A stretch of DNA of 64,000 nucleotides from Alcaligenes faecalis (GTDB lineage: Bacteria; Pseudomonadota; Gammaproteobacteria; Burkholderiales; Burkholderiaceae_B), in NCBI RefSeq assembly GCF_041521385.1, contig NZ_CP168006.1, positions 248,001-312,000 of the forward strand, in the 5' to 3' direction. A model generated the notes under the pieces. The model worked only from the letters and a program-made list of their open reading frames with translations. It was not told the DNA's origin and searched no databases. The translations under genes and the position numbers were made by a program. Shown here in pieces: positions 1 to 9,208 of this stretch (within the stretch, counting starts at the first letter, position 1; each line of letters opens with the position of its first letter).

Positions 1-1046
1 CGCGGCAAAGCCAAGGCCCGTTCACCCGGCCGCAAACCCAGCTGCGACCAACGCTGATGATCAAACTCGGCTTCCCAGGCTCGCTGGCCTTCGTTCAAGG
101 CCAGCTCGACCCGCACCGTCGCCCCTAAAGGAATAATACGCTGCACGGCCACGACAATACCTTGGCCGTCCAACTGACGCTGCAAATCCAGATCGTGCGG
201 ACGCACATAACCCACCGCTTCACCCTGACCCGTACCCTGGCCATTCAAGGCCTGATTGGACTCGAATTGACCCAACTGGGGATCAGCCACAAAACGTCCA
301 TGTTGAAACTGGCCCGGCAAGCGATTTGCCGCCCCCAGGAACTCATACACAAACGGACTGGCTGGATGATTATAGACATCCTGCGGAGCACCTTCCTGTT
401 CGACTCGGCCTTTATTCAGCACCACAATCCGGTCCGCCACTTCAATGGCCTCTTCCTGATCGTGTGTCACAAACAAGGTACTGATATGCAAATCGTCATG
501 CAAACGACGCAACCAGGAACGCAGTTCCTTGCGCACCTTGGCATCCAAAGCACCAAAAGGCTCGTCCAACAGCAAGACCCCAGGCTCCACCGCCAAGGCA
601 CGTGCCAGAGCAATACGCTGTCGCTGACCACCCGACAAAGCGGCTGGATAGCGATCGGCCAGCCAGTCCAACTGCACCAGCTCCAATAACTCATGCACAC
701 GCTGACGAATCTGAGCTTCAGGCAAACGCTGCTTGCGTGGTTTGATACGCAAACCAAAGGCAACGTTCTCAAACACGGTCATGTGGCGGAACAAGGCATA
801 GTGCTGGAACACAAAACCCACCTGACGATCACGTGTGCCCACTGCGGCCACATCCTTGCCGTTGATCAGGACCTGGCCCGCATCCGCATGTTCCAGGCCA
901 GCCACAATACGCAGCAAGGTCGTCTTGCCGCAGCCCGACGGCCCCAGCAAGGCCACCAGCTCACCCGCTGGAAAATCCAATGTCACATCACCCAGTGCTG
1001 TAAACGCACCAAACTGTTTAGATAGATGACGAACTTCGATACTCAT
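1..1046 (-). CDS. cysA: Sulfate/thiosulfate ABC transporter ATP-binding protein CysA (3' end outside window)
   Basis: The reverse strand reads from an ATG at 1046 (protein begins [15 protein letters not shown]) without a stop to base 1, so the C-terminus is missing. Walker A (GPSGCGKTT), the signature LSGGQRQR, Walker B ([12 protein letters not shown]) and the H-loop (FVTHDQEEA) are all present, followed by part of the C-terminal TOBE-like domain. It is the last gene of a minus-strand run sbp-cysT-cysW-cysA, 18 bases after cysW, so it should energise import of sulfate and thiosulfate. Assignment to CysA rather than another CUT1-like ATPase rests on the operon partners. Confidence 0.95.
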   Translation of the reverse strand, partial: MSIEVRHLSKQFGAFTALGDVTLDFPAGELVALLGPSGCGKTTLLRIVAGLEHADAGQVLINGKDVAAVGTRDRQVGFVFQHYALFRHMTVFENVAFGLRIKPRKQRLPEAQIRQRVHELLELVQLDWLADRYPAALSGGQRQRIALARALAVEPGVLLLDEPFGALDAKVRKELRSWLRRLHDDLHISTLFVTHDQEEAIEVADRIVVLNKGRVEQEGAPQDVYNHPASPFVYEFLGAANRLPGQFQHGRFVADPQLGQFESNQALNGQGTGQGEAVGYVRPHDLDLQRQLDGQGIVVAVQRIIPLGATVRVELALNEGQRAWEAEFDHQRWSQLGLRPGERALALP

Positions 1047-1064
1047 AATGAACTCCGAATGCGA

Positions 1065-1952
1065 TCATCCCCGATGACCGTCTTGAACCATTTTGCGCTC
1101 GGCCCACAATTTAAGCGCCAACGTCAGTAAAGCCAAGACCGCCAGCACCGAAGCCGCCGCAAAAGCGCCCACCGTGTGATAGTCGTTGTACTCAATCTCT
1201 ACATGCAAGGGCAGCGTGTTGGTCTGGCCCCGTATATGCCCCGATAACACTGACACCGCGCCAAACTCGCCCATGGCACGGGCATTGCACAGGATCACTC
1301 CATACAGCAAGCCCCACTTGATCTTGGGCAGGGTTACCCGCCAGAACATCTGCCTGCCATTGGCCCCCAGCACCCGCGCGGCCTGTTCTTCCTCACTGCC
1401 CTGCATTTGCATCAGTGGAATCAACTCACGCGCCACGAAGGGGAAAGTGACAAACAAGGTCGCCAAGACCAAACCGGGCAAGGCGAATACGATGCGGATA
1501 TTATTCGCATCCAGCCAGTCCCAAAACGGGCCCTGCCGACCGAAAATCAATAAAAACATCAAACCGGCAATCACGGGCGATACCGAAAATGGCAGATCGA
1601 TCAGCGTCGTCAGAATGCTTTTGCCACGAAACTCAAAGCGGGCAATCGCCCAGGAGGCAGCCAGGCCAAACGCAATATTCAACGGCACGGCAATCACGGC
1701 AACCAACACTGTCAGGCTGGCCGCATGCAAAGCATCGCTCTCGCCCAAAGCGGACAGATACGGCATGATGCCCCGGCTAAAGGCCGTCATGAACACCAGA
1801 ATCAAGGGCAGCAGCAAAAACAGCACAAAGAACAACAAGGCAATACCAATCAAGATGGCTTTGACCACTGGGCCTTCATCCTGCGCTGCCCGCAAGCGCG
1901 CCGTCCGTACCGGCACCGCCTGCACGGTGGAGTCCAGCGTCAAGCTGCTCAT
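1065..1952 (-). CDS. cysW: Sulfate ABC transporter permease CysW
   Basis: Inner-membrane permease of about 295 residues with six predicted membrane spans and the binding-protein-dependent permease EAA loop (around EQAARVLGANGRQMFWRVTLP). A longer reading frame extends upstream to 2036, but the ATG at 1952 overlaps the cysT stop in an ATGA arrangement, which is the usual sign of translational coupling, so I chose that start. It forms a heterodimer with CysT. The sequence after the last span is short and basic, as expected for the family. Confidence 0.93.
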   Translation of the reverse strand: MSSLTLDSTVQAVPVRTARLRAAQDEGPVVKAILIGIALLFFVLFLLLPLILVFMTAFSRGIMPYLSALGESDALHAASLTVLVAVIAVPLNIAFGLAASWAIARFEFRGKSILTTLIDLPFSVSPVIAGLMFLLIFGRQGPFWDWLDANNIRIVFALPGLVLATLFVTFPFVARELIPLMQMQGSEEEQAARVLGANGRQMFWRVTLPKIKWGLLYGVILCNARAMGEFGAVSVLSGHIRGQTNTLPLHVEIEYNDYHTVGAFAAASVLAVLALLTLALKLWAERKMVQDGHRG

Positions 1953-2863
1953 CGTGCGCCCTCCAGCGATAAAGGCGCTGCCACCTTGGACGCCTTGGCA
2001 TTGTCCTGGCCCGAATGACGCGACTGCAAGTACCACTGCAAGCGATTGATCGCCAGCAAGATAATGAAGGACAGCACCATCATCAACACGGCCAGCGCCG
2101 AGGCTCCGGCGTAGTCAAACTGCTCCAGCTTGATCACGATCAGCAAGGGTGTAATTTCCGAGACCATAGGGACATTCCCAGCAATGAAAATCACAGAACC
2201 GTACTCACCCACCGCACGCGCAAAAGCCAGAGCTACCCCCGTCAAGCAGGCAGGCAAGATAGCGGGCAGGATCACCTTGGTAACCGTCTGGAATCGATCG
2301 GCCCCCAGACAAGCACTGACCTCTTCCTGCTCCTGCTCCAGCTCTTCCAGAACCGGCTGCACGGTACGCACCACAAAAGGCAGACCAATAAAAACCAGGG
2401 CGATCAACACACCCCAAGGGGTAAACGCAATCTGCCCTACATACGGTTCAGCCCAGGAACCGATCCAGCCCGTAGGCGCATAAATCGCCGCCAAGGAAAT
2501 GCCGGCTACCGACGTTGGCAAGGCAAAGGGCAAATCAATCAGGGCATCCACCATGCGACGCCCCGGAAAGCGGTAACGCACCAAGACCCAGGCCAGAATC
2601 AGACCAAACACACCATTGATCAACGCGGCCAACGCGGCCATCCCAAAGGTCAATTTCAAGGAAGCCAAGACACGCGCAGCACTGATGGTTTCCCAAAAGG
2701 TCGACCACGCCATGGAGGTGGTCTTGAGCCACACAGCAGACAAGGGGATCAGGACAATCAGGCTCAAATAGCTGATGGACAAACCCATCGTCAAGCCAAA
2801 GCCTGGCAAAGCCCGCTGCTTGCGGGCAGCGGGTAGAAATCCCCAACAACGAGCCTGTGACAT
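1949..2863 (-). CDS. cysT: Sulfate ABC transporter permease CysT (CysU)
   Basis: A 304-residue permease with six hydrophobic spans and an EAA-type cytoplasmic loop (EVSACLGADRFQTVTKVILP). The region LIDLPFALPTSVAGISLA is characteristic of the CysT/CysU subfamily. It lies 25 bases after sbp and overlaps cysW by four bases (ATGA). Together with CysW it should make the channel through which sulfate or thiosulfate delivered by the periplasmic Sbp passes. Confidence 0.94.
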   Translation of the reverse strand: MSQARCWGFLPAARKQRALPGFGLTMGLSISYLSLIVLIPLSAVWLKTTSMAWSTFWETISAARVLASLKLTFGMAALAALINGVFGLILAWVLVRYRFPGRRMVDALIDLPFALPTSVAGISLAAIYAPTGWIGSWAEPYVGQIAFTPWGVLIALVFIGLPFVVRTVQPVLEELEQEQEEVSACLGADRFQTVTKVILPAILPACLTGVALAFARAVGEYGSVIFIAGNVPMVSEITPLLIVIKLEQFDYAGASALAVLMMVLSFIILLAINRLQWYLQSRHSGQDNAKASKVAAPLSLEGAR

Positions 2864-2888
2864 CGAACGATCCTCGGTGATAGAGGGG

Positions 2889-3908
2889 TTACTTGCTCAA
2901 GTAGATGCTGTCGAACACACCACCATCGGCAAAGTGCTTGGCCTGAACCTGAGTCCAGCCGCCCAGCTCATCGTCGACCTTGTACAACTTCAACGCCGGG
3001 AACTGATCGCGGTACTTGGCGGCCACTGACTCCAGGCGAGGACGGTAAAAATGACGTGCGGCGATTTCCTGACCTTCCGAGCTATACAGGTATTCCAGAT
3101 AGGCTTGGGCCACTTTTTCCGTGCCATGCTTGGCGGCATTGGCATCAACCAGCGCCACGGGCGGCTCGGCCAGAATACTGCTGGAAGGCACCACAATATC
3201 GAAGCGATCGGGCCCCAGATCCTTGACAGATAAGAGCGCCTCGTTCTCCCAGGCAATCAATACATCGCCAATGCCGCGCTCCACAAAGGTTGTGGTCGAT
3301 CCACGCGCACCGGAATCCAGCACGCTGACGTTGCGATACAGCTTGGCCACAAAGTCACGGGCCTGCGCTTCATCCCCATTACCTTGCTTCAAGGCGTATA
3401 ACCAGGCTGCCAGATAGTTCCAACGCGCCCCCGCCGAAGTTTTAGGATTGGGCGTAACCACCTTCACATCAGAGCGAATCAAATCGTTCCAGTCGTGAAT
3501 CCCCTTGGGATTGCCCTTGCGCACCAACAGAACAATCGTGGAGGTGTAAGGCGTGCTGTTGTCTGGCAGGCGAGCTTGCCAGCCTTTGTCCAGCAGTCCG
3601 GACTGAGCGATCTGATCAATATCGGAAGAAATACCCAGTGTCACCACATCAGCGGGCACGCCATCAATCACGGTACGAGCCTGCTTGCTGGAGCCACCGT
3701 GGGAACTACGCATGACCACACTATCACCCGTTTGTTCTTTGTAATGCGCCTGGAAAGCCTTGTTGAATTCAGCGTACAGTTCACGCGTTGGGTCGTACGA
3801 AACATTCAGAATGCTGACCTCAGCCGCAACCGCCGTTGCCGCTGCCAGCACCAACGCCAGCAAAGCCCCCGCCCGAACGCCCTTCCACGTCTGTTGAATC
3901 CGCTTCAT
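2889..3908 (-). CDS. sbp: Periplasmic sulfate-binding protein Sbp
   Basis: First gene of the transporter operon, 339 residues. The frame opens at 3935, but the ATG at 3908 is preceded by a good ribosome site (GGAGG, 7 bases away) and starts a normal signal peptide ending LAAATAVAA. The mature protein begins with the family pattern [15 protein letters not shown], followed by [18 protein letters not shown], which contributes to the oxyanion pocket. Sulfate and thiosulfate binding proteins (Sbp, CysP) cannot be separated with certainty by eye. Confidence 0.93.
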   Translation of the reverse strand: MKRIQQTWKGVRAGALLALVLAAATAVAAEVSILNVSYDPTRELYAEFNKAFQAHYKEQTGDSVVMRSSHGGSSKQARTVIDGVPADVVTLGISSDIDQIAQSGLLDKGWQARLPDNSTPYTSTIVLLVRKGNPKGIHDWNDLIRSDVKVVTPNPKTSAGARWNYLAAWLYALKQGNGDEAQARDFVAKLYRNVSVLDSGARGSTTTFVERGIGDVLIAWENEALLSVKDLGPDRFDIVVPSSSILAEPPVALVDANAAKHGTEKVAQAYLEYLYSSEGQEIAARHFYRPRLESVAAKYRDQFPALKLYKVDDELGGWTQVQAKHFADGGVFDSIYLSK

Positions 3909-3957
3909 TTCCCATCCTCCAGAAACCATTTCCAAGCAATGAGAACGAGTCTAGCAA

Positions 3958-3992
3958 GGGTGTTACACCCGGCTAAATACCAATTCTTTGGT
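3958..3992 (-). promoter_or_regulatory. Two dyads upstream of the sulfate operon
   Basis: A perfect 6-1-6 palindrome (GGGTGT-T-ACACCC, 3958-3970) and a 5-4-5 palindrome (ACCAA-TTCT-TTGGT, 3979-3992) lie 50 to 85 bases upstream of sbp. Sulfate operons in proteobacteria are normally activated by the LysR-type proteins CysB or Cbl. Assigning these dyads to such a regulator is inference from position only. Confidence 0.3.
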
Positions 3993-4059
3993 TAGATATA
4001 GCGGAGAGATGGAGGGGACCGAAACGGCTGCCAGATCCAGGATGCTCAGGTTCCGGGAA

Positions 4060-4647
4060 TCAGCCTGGCAACTGCCCTTTTTCCAACACCAGCTCCCACA
4101 TCGCTTTTTGCTTTATATATTTGTGCGATGTCATGTGCTGAACAGAAATCCGGCGCCATTCGACCCCAAATAACTGCTCTACGCTGGCCTGATCAAAGAA
4201 ACGCTTGCAATTGCCTTGGTCGCAATAGAAGTTGGCTTCAATCAACTCGCCCTGCCCGGCACCGAAGTTCACATCCTCGGTGGAGTTCAGACGACATAAA
4301 AACAAAGCACCAGGCCGCAAGCTATTCCAGATTCTGCGCACAATGGCCTGGGTTTCATCCCATGGAAAATAATGCAGGGACAAGCTGGCCAGGACCAGCT
4401 CAAGATTGTTCGCCGCCTCCGGCCAGGGACCTCGCGTATCCCTGCACTCAATCAACGCCTCGGAAGCGCGTTGCAGCGCGATTGCCACACATTCGGGTGA
4501 GAGGTCAAAAGCCATCACCTTCAATCCTGCCTGGGTCAAGGTCAACGTATCGTCACCAAAACCACAGCCTATCTCCAGTACCGGCGAAGAAATTTCACGT
4601 TGAGCGATCAAGGGTAACCAGCGATCAAGCCAAGGGTCCGAATACAT
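4060..4647 (-). CDS. Class I SAM-dependent methyltransferase
   Basis: About 195 residues from the ATG at 4647 (MYSDPWLDRW). The longer frame to 4704 would overlap the upstream gene. Motif I is clear (PVLEIGCGFGDDT), followed by the acidic end of strand 2 (MAFDLSPECV) and a motif IV-like stretch (LELVLASLSLHYFPWDE). These define a Rossmann-fold SAM methyltransferase, but the substrate is not evident. The neighbouring small membrane protein gene ends 31 bases upstream on the same strand, so the two may be co-transcribed. No specific family name is offered. Confidence 0.75.
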   Translation of the reverse strand: MYSDPWLDRWLPLIAQREISSPVLEIGCGFGDDTLTLTQAGLKVMAFDLSPECVAIALQRASEALIECRDTRGPWPEAANNLELVLASLSLHYFPWDETQAIVRRIWNSLRPGALFLCRLNSTEDVNFGAGQGELIEANFYCDQGNCKRFFDQASVEQLFGVEWRRISVQHMTSHKYIKQKAMWELVLEKGQLPG

Positions 4648-4678
4648 AAGCACGTTTCTCGTACAACAAGGGAAAAAA

Positions 4679-4951
4679 TCAGGTCGCTGGGACGTCAAGG
4701 TCACGGACCAGTAAAATCAGGACAATCGCCGCCAACAGGCACTCGCCTACATTGAACCAAAGGTGCCAGGGCTTGGACTTGTCACTATTGCCCAATGCGT
4801 AACGTATCCCTCTGTCATTGATCCAGCCCAGGCACACGACCAGCACAGGCCACAAGATCCATAGCGGCGGGAAAAACAAAAGAAACATAAAGGCCAGCCA
4901 TGCCAGAATCAAGGTGGCAAGAGGGGACAGGCAAGAAAGTAGTTTGCTCAT
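4679..4951 (-). CDS. Small predicted membrane protein
   Basis: A 90-residue protein from the ATG at 4951 (MSKLLSCLSPLATLIL). It has two closely spaced N-terminal hydrophobic spans, a short polar loop containing a KPWHLWFN stretch and a third span near the C-terminus. No recognised family. The longer start at 4978 is possible, and neither start has a strong ribosome site. It lies just upstream of the methyltransferase gene on the same strand. Confidence 0.5.
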   Translation of the reverse strand: MSKLLSCLSPLATLILAWLAFMFLLFFPPLWILWPVLVVCLGWINDRGIRYALGNSDKSKPWHLWFNVGECLLAAIVLILLVRDLDVPAT

Positions 4952-5097
4952 GAAGACCCGAGGACCGCATATCGACAAGGCGTAGTGTTACCTGAATAGT
5001 CGCTGCGCTCAAGAGCAGGCAAAAAGCAGCGACAAGTTTGGCAAGGCTGCCAAATCATCCCGGCCCTACCTTGCCTTAGACCGGATAAGTAGAATTG

Positions 5098-5134
5098 AAA
5101 AAGCCGAACCCAATGTTTCAAAGGGCCCGGCTTT
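5098..5134 (-). terminator. Rho-independent terminator of the cold-shock gene
   Basis: The arms AAGCCGAACCC and GGGCCCGGCTT pair imperfectly around a short loop, and on the minus strand they run into a T-rich tail. It sits 42 bases after the cold-shock stop codon. Confidence 0.7.
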
Positions 5135-5175
5135 ATTGATCAACGCAACGCTTGCCCAATCAGGCAAGCAGAGGA

Positions 5176-5385
5176 TCAAATGATCGGGATCTGGGTAGCG
5201 CACGGGCCTTTCTGGCCTACGCCTGCAACGAACGAAACTCGTTGGTTCTCTTCAAGAGATTTAAACCCAGCACCCTGAATTTCACTGTGGTGTGCGAAGA
5301 GGTCTTTACCGTCACTTTCGGGCATGATGAAGCCGAAGCCTTTTTCGTGAGTGAACCACTTCACGACACCAATTTCTGTTTTCAA
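5176..5385 (-). CDS. Cold-shock domain protein (CspA family)
   Basis: A 69-residue single OB-fold protein. RNP1 (KGFGFI) and RNP2 (DLFAHHSEI, normally VFVHxSAI) are both present. Such proteins bind single-stranded RNA and DNA and loosen RNA structure. The start is a TTG (5385) with an AGGA ribosome site 6 bases upstream, and no in-frame ATG lies close by. The 5' region is over 100 bases long before any other gene, which leaves room for the long leader typical of csp genes, although no cold-box was proven. Confidence 0.9.
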   Translation of the reverse strand: MKTEIGVVKWFTHEKGFGFIMPESDGKDLFAHHSEIQGAGFKSLEENQRVSFVAGVGQKGPCATQIPII

Positions 5386-5590
5386 TGTATGTCCTAATTA
5401 ATCAGGGGAAAAATGTCCCTGGACACTCTATGGACGCTATTTGCAGGTATAGATAGCGCCGTTACAAATTAAACCGACGCCACACCTGCGCGAATCATCA
5501 ACGAAGCATAGGAAGGGGGCTCGATATTCGGCCTCATGACTTTGCGCCCTGCTATACGTCGATATCCATGAGCACTGTGTTCATATCTGA

Positions 5591-6109
5591 ATACCTATAG
5601 GTCACTTACTCGCAGGTAATGCACGAATTGACGTTGACCCCAGCTACGTCTCTCGCATGCTCTCCCCTGGAAGAAAGACAGGTCAAAAGCGCATTGGTGA
5701 GGAGCGTGTTGAACGACTGAATGCCGCCTTCCCTGGCTGGCTTGCCGCCGAATCTGGGAAGCTGACAACTGCAATCAGTTGCGCACCGCTCCCAGCATAC
5801 GTATGGCCGGAATATCTCCCCCACTACCTCTAAGGGCCGTGGCCGGGAAGCCGGCCTCCCCGTGCAACTCTTTCAACACGTAAATGTGCTTGAGCAGTGG
5901 GTGCGTGAAAAAGTGGGTAGTGTGAGCCCGTACCGCATCAGGGGACTGACTGATAGCCGCAACAATATGTCTCCCACCATCAATGACGGGGTTTTTTTGT
6001 CGATGTGGAGTGCCAGAGTGTTGAAGCTGGCGGAGTCTACGTGCTTAAGGTCGCGGGTCGGTTAAATAGCCGCCTGATGCTTAACCCGGCACACAACCAT
6101 TTAGACTAG
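5591..6109 (+). pseudogene. Broken phage repressor (HTH plus S24/LexA-like domain), frameshifted
   Basis: No single frame is open, but three consecutive pieces read as one protein. The first (5591-5833) holds an XRE-type recognition region, VDPSYVSRMLSPGRKTGQKR, typical of prophage repressors. After the TAA at 5831, the second resumes around 5862 and reaches MSPTINDG, the S24 peptidase core. The third is entered by a shift at the seven-T run 5992-5998 and reads FFVDVECQSVEAGGVYVLKV, the expected next strand. The nucleophile Ser that normally precedes the Met of the core is Asn here (NNMSPT), so the peptidase would be dead even if the frame were restored. The N-terminus is also missing. It is a relic of an integrated phage, in line with the broken integrase at 6602-7254. 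Confidence 0.75.
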
Positions 6110-6532
6110 AGAGCCCCACACTTGCACCAGCCCAAACAAATGCACCAGCCCGTAAACCAAACAGACCGCTGAACTGATCATGATGAACCGGCGACTTCGG
6201 CCGGTACCCGCCAGGGCCAATGGCCCAAGCAAACCGCGCAGCAAGTAGATCGAGGTAATCACGATCAATGCAGGTCGCAGCATGGGAAGGTGTCCGATCA
6301 CGCCAGCAGCGGACAGTGCGTATGCTGCCCATGCCACAAGCACTAGGGCGATCCCTGCTGTAAACACCGCAGGAAACCAGCGGCCAGCCTGGGCCGCACG
6401 CACAAAGCGGTCGCCTGCGCCAAACAGTTGATACCAGGAAGGCCCAACAATGATCACCCCAACATGCAGCAGGGCAGCTATAAGACTGAGCCCAGCGCCG
6501 ATCACAAGCATTAAGTTGTATTCGTTTGCCAT
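6101..6532 (-). CDS. Conserved small integral membrane protein, four spans
   Basis: A 143-residue protein starting at the ATG at 6532, with AGGATGAA just upstream. Four hydrophobic segments are visible (about residues 6-30, 52-75, 83-105 and 112-135), separated by short loops, one containing WYQLFGAGDRFVRAA. Proteins of this shape are widespread hypotheticals and no function can be assigned. The gene lies inside the decayed prophage stretch, overlaps the repressor relic at its 3' end and is intact, so it may be cargo or an older host gene. Confidence 0.7.
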   Translation of the reverse strand: MANEYNLMLVIGAGLSLIAALLHVGVIIVGPSWYQLFGAGDRFVRAAQAGRWFPAVFTAGIALVLVAWAAYALSAAGVIGHLPMLRPALIVITSIYLLRGLLGPLALAGTGRSRRFIMISSAVCLVYGLVHLFGLVQVWGSLV

Positions 6533-6601
6533 TTCATCCTGACTTATTGCGGGCCTCCCCCAACTGGAGGGGGGGCTGCGTAATTTAGCATGCCAACCAC
6601 T

Positions 6602-7254
6602 TCACCGTCGCATGAAAATGCACTCCAAAGCTGGCGGATACGGCAGATCAGTCCTTGTTCGCGGAAGTCGGCCCTCTTGAATGATCGCCAGTTTCCTTTC
6701 GTACTCACCGCGCTCAAGCCTACGGTCCTGCCCCATATCAACACATCCGCCACCCGACAGCGCAGCATCCTGCTTGATATGCGTACCCATCCAGTAACGA
6801 GACGCTGTGGATGATCAGAAAACTGGACGTAACCTTTTCTCACTCCCCAGTCGGTGCAACGTGCCCCCTATGCGGGCACGAATGGTAGCTGGCGCAGCAG
6901 CCCCACCCTTTTCATTTCTGATGATCCAATTATCTACCCAGCCGACAGTCATCCTGACCAACGGCCAATCGTCATGCATGCGCACAATCGTGCGTTGTGC
7001 TGCGACATCCTTCGGGGATGGATGGGTTTCCGATTGGCACTCTCTGTCCAAAGCATTAATCGTCAGGATGCGGCCGTCTGGCTGATGCGCTGAAGAAATG
7101 ATGCCCCAATCCCGCAAAGGACATCAAACCGCTGGGCATACTCATCGCCCCCTTGCTCAGAGACGAAGGTCATATGGACAGGTTTTTCCAGTAACCCGGA
7201 TTTTTTGAATACATATTCCCAGGTGCCGTTTGTGCGGATCTGTTTACAAGCCAT
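6602..7254 (-). pseudogene. Tyrosine-recombinase (phage integrase) relic, at least two frameshifts
   Basis: Three overlapping frames join into the N-terminal half of a phage integrase. The first starts near 7254 (IRTNGTWEYVFKKSGLLEKP, then a SEQGGDEYAQRFDVL stretch). The second, near 7117 to 6815, reads HQPDGRILTINAL and a core-binding (SAM-like) segment with APATIRARIGGTLHRLG. The third, 6790 to 6602, contains DRRLERGEYERKLAIIQEG. It stops before the catalytic R..HxxR..Y region, so the protein is both shifted and truncated. The 5' end lies 170 bases from the 3' end of tRNA-Val, the usual place for an integrase of a tRNA-targeting prophage. Confidence 0.78.
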
Positions 7255-7371
7255 TACATTTTCCCAGCACGCCATCTAAGCTTAGACAGGCTTCAATGCA
7301 GGGCGTAGTTGAGTTGGTAGCAAGCCAATCCTGGTTGGTTGAGGCTATCCAAAAAGCGAGCTAAACAGGCA

Positions 7372-7403
7372 CAAAAAAAGCACTTAGTTTTACCTAAGTG
7401 CTT
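7372..7403 (-). terminator. Terminator after tRNA-Val
   Basis: A perfect 10-bp stem (AAGCACTTAG / CTAAGTGCTT) with a 6-base loop, followed on the minus strand by a run of seven T residues. It lies 21 bases after the tRNA 3' end. Confidence 0.88.
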
Positions 7404-7423
7404 GATTCGACTAGCAAAAGAAA

Positions 7424-7499
7424 TGGTGGGTGCTGAGGGGTTCGAACCCCCGACCTACGCCTTGTAAGGGCGCCGCTCTACCAGCTGAGCTAAGCACCC
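7424..7499 (-). tRNA. tRNA-Val(TAC)
   Basis: A 76-nt cloverleaf with an encoded CCA end. The acceptor stem is GGGTGCT/AGCACCC, the D arm is GCTCAGCTGGTAGAGC, the anticodon loop CTTACAA gives anticodon TAC, and the T arm contains GGTTCGAACCC. It reads GUA valine codons. Its 3' side faces the integrase relic, so it is the probable ancestral attachment site. No second copy of the 3' end was seen within the window. Confidence 0.96.
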
Positions 7500-7590
7500 A
7501 TTTCAGTGATGCTGTTCTTCTTGTGAAGAAAAAGAATTATAGGACCAAAGAATTCTTTTTGCAAGTCTTTTGCGTAAATTAATTTAAAAA

Positions 7591-7863
7591 TTAATTCACA
7601 GCGTCTTTCAGAGCCTTACCGGGACGGAACTTAGGCACGTTTGCGCCTTCGATCTCGATGGTTTCACCGGTACGTGGGTTACGACCCGAACGGGCAGCGC
7701 GTTCCGACACAGCGAAGGTGCCAAAACCAACCAGAGTAACCGTATCTTTTTCTTTCAGCGTGGTGGTCACGGCATCGATAAACGCATCCAGTGCACGACC
7801 AGCGTCAGCTTTGGACAGATCGGCTTTGGTGGAAATGAATTCGATAAGCTCGGTTTTATTCAT
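7591..7863 (-). CDS. DNA-binding protein HU
   Basis: A 90-residue histone-like protein starting [20 protein letters not shown]. The DNA-binding arm signature [20 protein letters not shown] and the C-terminal [14 protein letters not shown] are both canonical. The frame extends to 7989 but the ATG at 7863 follows an AGGGG site and matches the family start. HU dimers bend DNA and organise the nucleoid. Whether it corresponds to hupA or hupB of E. coli was not decided. Confidence 0.97.
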   Translation of the reverse strand: MNKTELIEFISTKADLSKADAGRALDAFIDAVTTTLKEKDTVTLVGFGTFAVSERAARSGRNPRTGETIEIEGANVPKFRPGKALKDAVN

Positions 7864-8425
7864 TGAGAAAATACCCCTGAAAATTATTTTACGGGCCCCC
7901 AGCGGGAACCAGTTTGTGGCGGTCAGACTTAATAGTGACAAACGAAAGAGCAACGAAGCACGGCCGTTTGCCATGGCTACCGGGCGCATCGTCGCCCCGG
8001 TTGGCTACCGCGTATTAAGCCTTCGTTTAATACCCGTGTCAAGCAAAAAAACCTCTGTAACCCGCATCATTGCTCACTGTTGATACAAGTTGCAGGACTT
8101 TCCCTAATTTGCATTGTGAAACTTAACAGGCCGTCGCAAATATGTTATTTGCACGTTCAACATCTCAAAATTAGCTGGCTGATACTGTGATCTTGAATAT
8201 TTTTCCAACGGCGGATGGGTCCCTGTCCACAGCCCCTGTCAGCCCAATTTCCCTTTCCTGATCCGGACTTAGCAACCGATAACACCTTGTCAACGTAGCT
8301 GGAGCAAAGCTCTGCACCCTTCTCTTGAGCATCAACTGTGCCCATACCTGAGCGGTCTGCCCCTCTACAATTTTCTGCATGGTTTGACTGTATTTCGGTA
8401 CTTGCTACCGTCAAGGAGCGCAACG
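7864..8425. other. Intergenic stretch between hup and nirE
   Basis: About 560 bases holding the hup promoter region and the leader of the heme d1 operon. A minus-strand frame at 8171-8380 (69 codons) has no ribosome site and no recognisable domain, so I did not call it. I looked for a TTGAT-N4-ATCAA (FNR/Dnr) site upstream of nirE and saw none that matches well. Confidence 0.5.
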
Positions 8426-9208
8426 ATGCACGGCAAGGTTTATTTAGTTGGAGCAGGGCCTGGCGACCCTGAACTTCTCACTCTACGCGCTTTATACCTG
8501 CTGCAACATGCAGATGCTGTGGTCTATGACCGCTTGGTCAGCCGCGCCATCATGAGCTGCATCAACCCTGAAGCCACCCTGCACGATGTTGGCAAGGTAG
8601 CTTCCTGCAAACCCAGCATGCAGGACGACATTAACGACCTCCTCCTATCGCTGAGCACAACGCACCAGCGCGTTATCCGCTTGAAAGGCGGTGATCCCTT
8701 TATTTTTGGGCGTGGTGGCGAAGAGCAACTCTATCTGCAACAACACGGGGTTCAGGCCGAAGTTGTACCGGGAATTACTGCCGCTACAGGCTGTGCGGCT
8801 TCTTTAGGCATTCCCTTGACCCATCGCGGGCTAGCCAGCAGTGTGCGCTTTATCACCGGACACTTGCGGGACAACCACGGGCTGGAGTTGAACTGGACCT
8901 CTTTGTCCGACCCCACCTGTACGCTGGTGTTTTACATGGCCATGGCCAACTGCAATCATATCGCCCAGGCCTTGATCCAACATGGACGTAGCCCCCATAC
9001 GCCTATCGCCCTGGCACAAGATGCCACGCTGAAAAGCCAGCGATGGGGCTTGGGTACCTTGCAAACACTCCCTCAGCTTGCGCAGACATTTAGCCCTCCC
9101 GCCTTGCTGATCATCGGGCAAGTGGTGCAGCTACACCCGGACTACCCTGCGCCCACATCCAACACGCAAGATGCGCTCACACCCGAATTATCCTGGGCAC
9201 TGATGTGA
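8426..9208 (+). CDS. nirE: Uroporphyrinogen-III C-methyltransferase (NirE/CobA type)
   Basis: A 260-residue SUMT that methylates uroporphyrinogen III at C2 and C7 to give precorrin-2. The SAM-binding signature GAGPGDPELLT comes at the start, followed by YDRLVS, LKGGDPFIFGRGGEE and VPGITAATGCAASLGIPLTHR, all family hallmarks. The ATG at 8426 has an AAGGAG site 7 bases upstream, which is better than the longer start at 8384. It heads the plus-strand d1 operon and its stop overlaps the next start (GTGA). It probably compensates for the missing methyltransferase half of the siroheme synthase at 14233. Confidence 0.93.
   Translation: MHGKVYLVGAGPGDPELLTLRALYLLQHADAVVYDRLVSRAIMSCINPEATLHDVGKVASCKPSMQDDINDLLLSLSTTHQRVIRLKGGDPFIFGRGGEEQLYLQQHGVQAEVVPGITAATGCAASLGIPLTHRGLASSVRFITGHLRDNHGLELNWTSLSDPTCTLVFYMAMANCNHIAQALIQHGRSPHTPIALAQDATLKSQRWGLGTLQTLPQLAQTFSPPALLIIGQVVQLHPDYPAPTSNTQDALTPELSWALM

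Noticed and set aside
162..1029. Three plus-strand frames antisense to cysA
   Set aside because: They are opposite-strand shadows of the ABC ATPase gene, with unnatural composition rich in His, Thr and Gln and no ribosome sites.
1953..2036. N-terminal extension of cysW
   Set aside because: It lies inside cysT and encodes a sequence not found in the family; the ATGA overlap at 1949-1952 marks the real start.
5386..5590. Second attachment site for the decayed prophage
   Set aside because: I looked for a copy of the tRNA-Val 3' end on the far side of the repressor relic and found none, so the prophage limits remain undefined.
8171..8380. 69-codon minus-strand frame between hup and nirE
   Set aside because: It has no ribosome site and no recognised domain, and it sits in the leader region of the d1 operon. 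It may be chance, so it was not listed as a gene.
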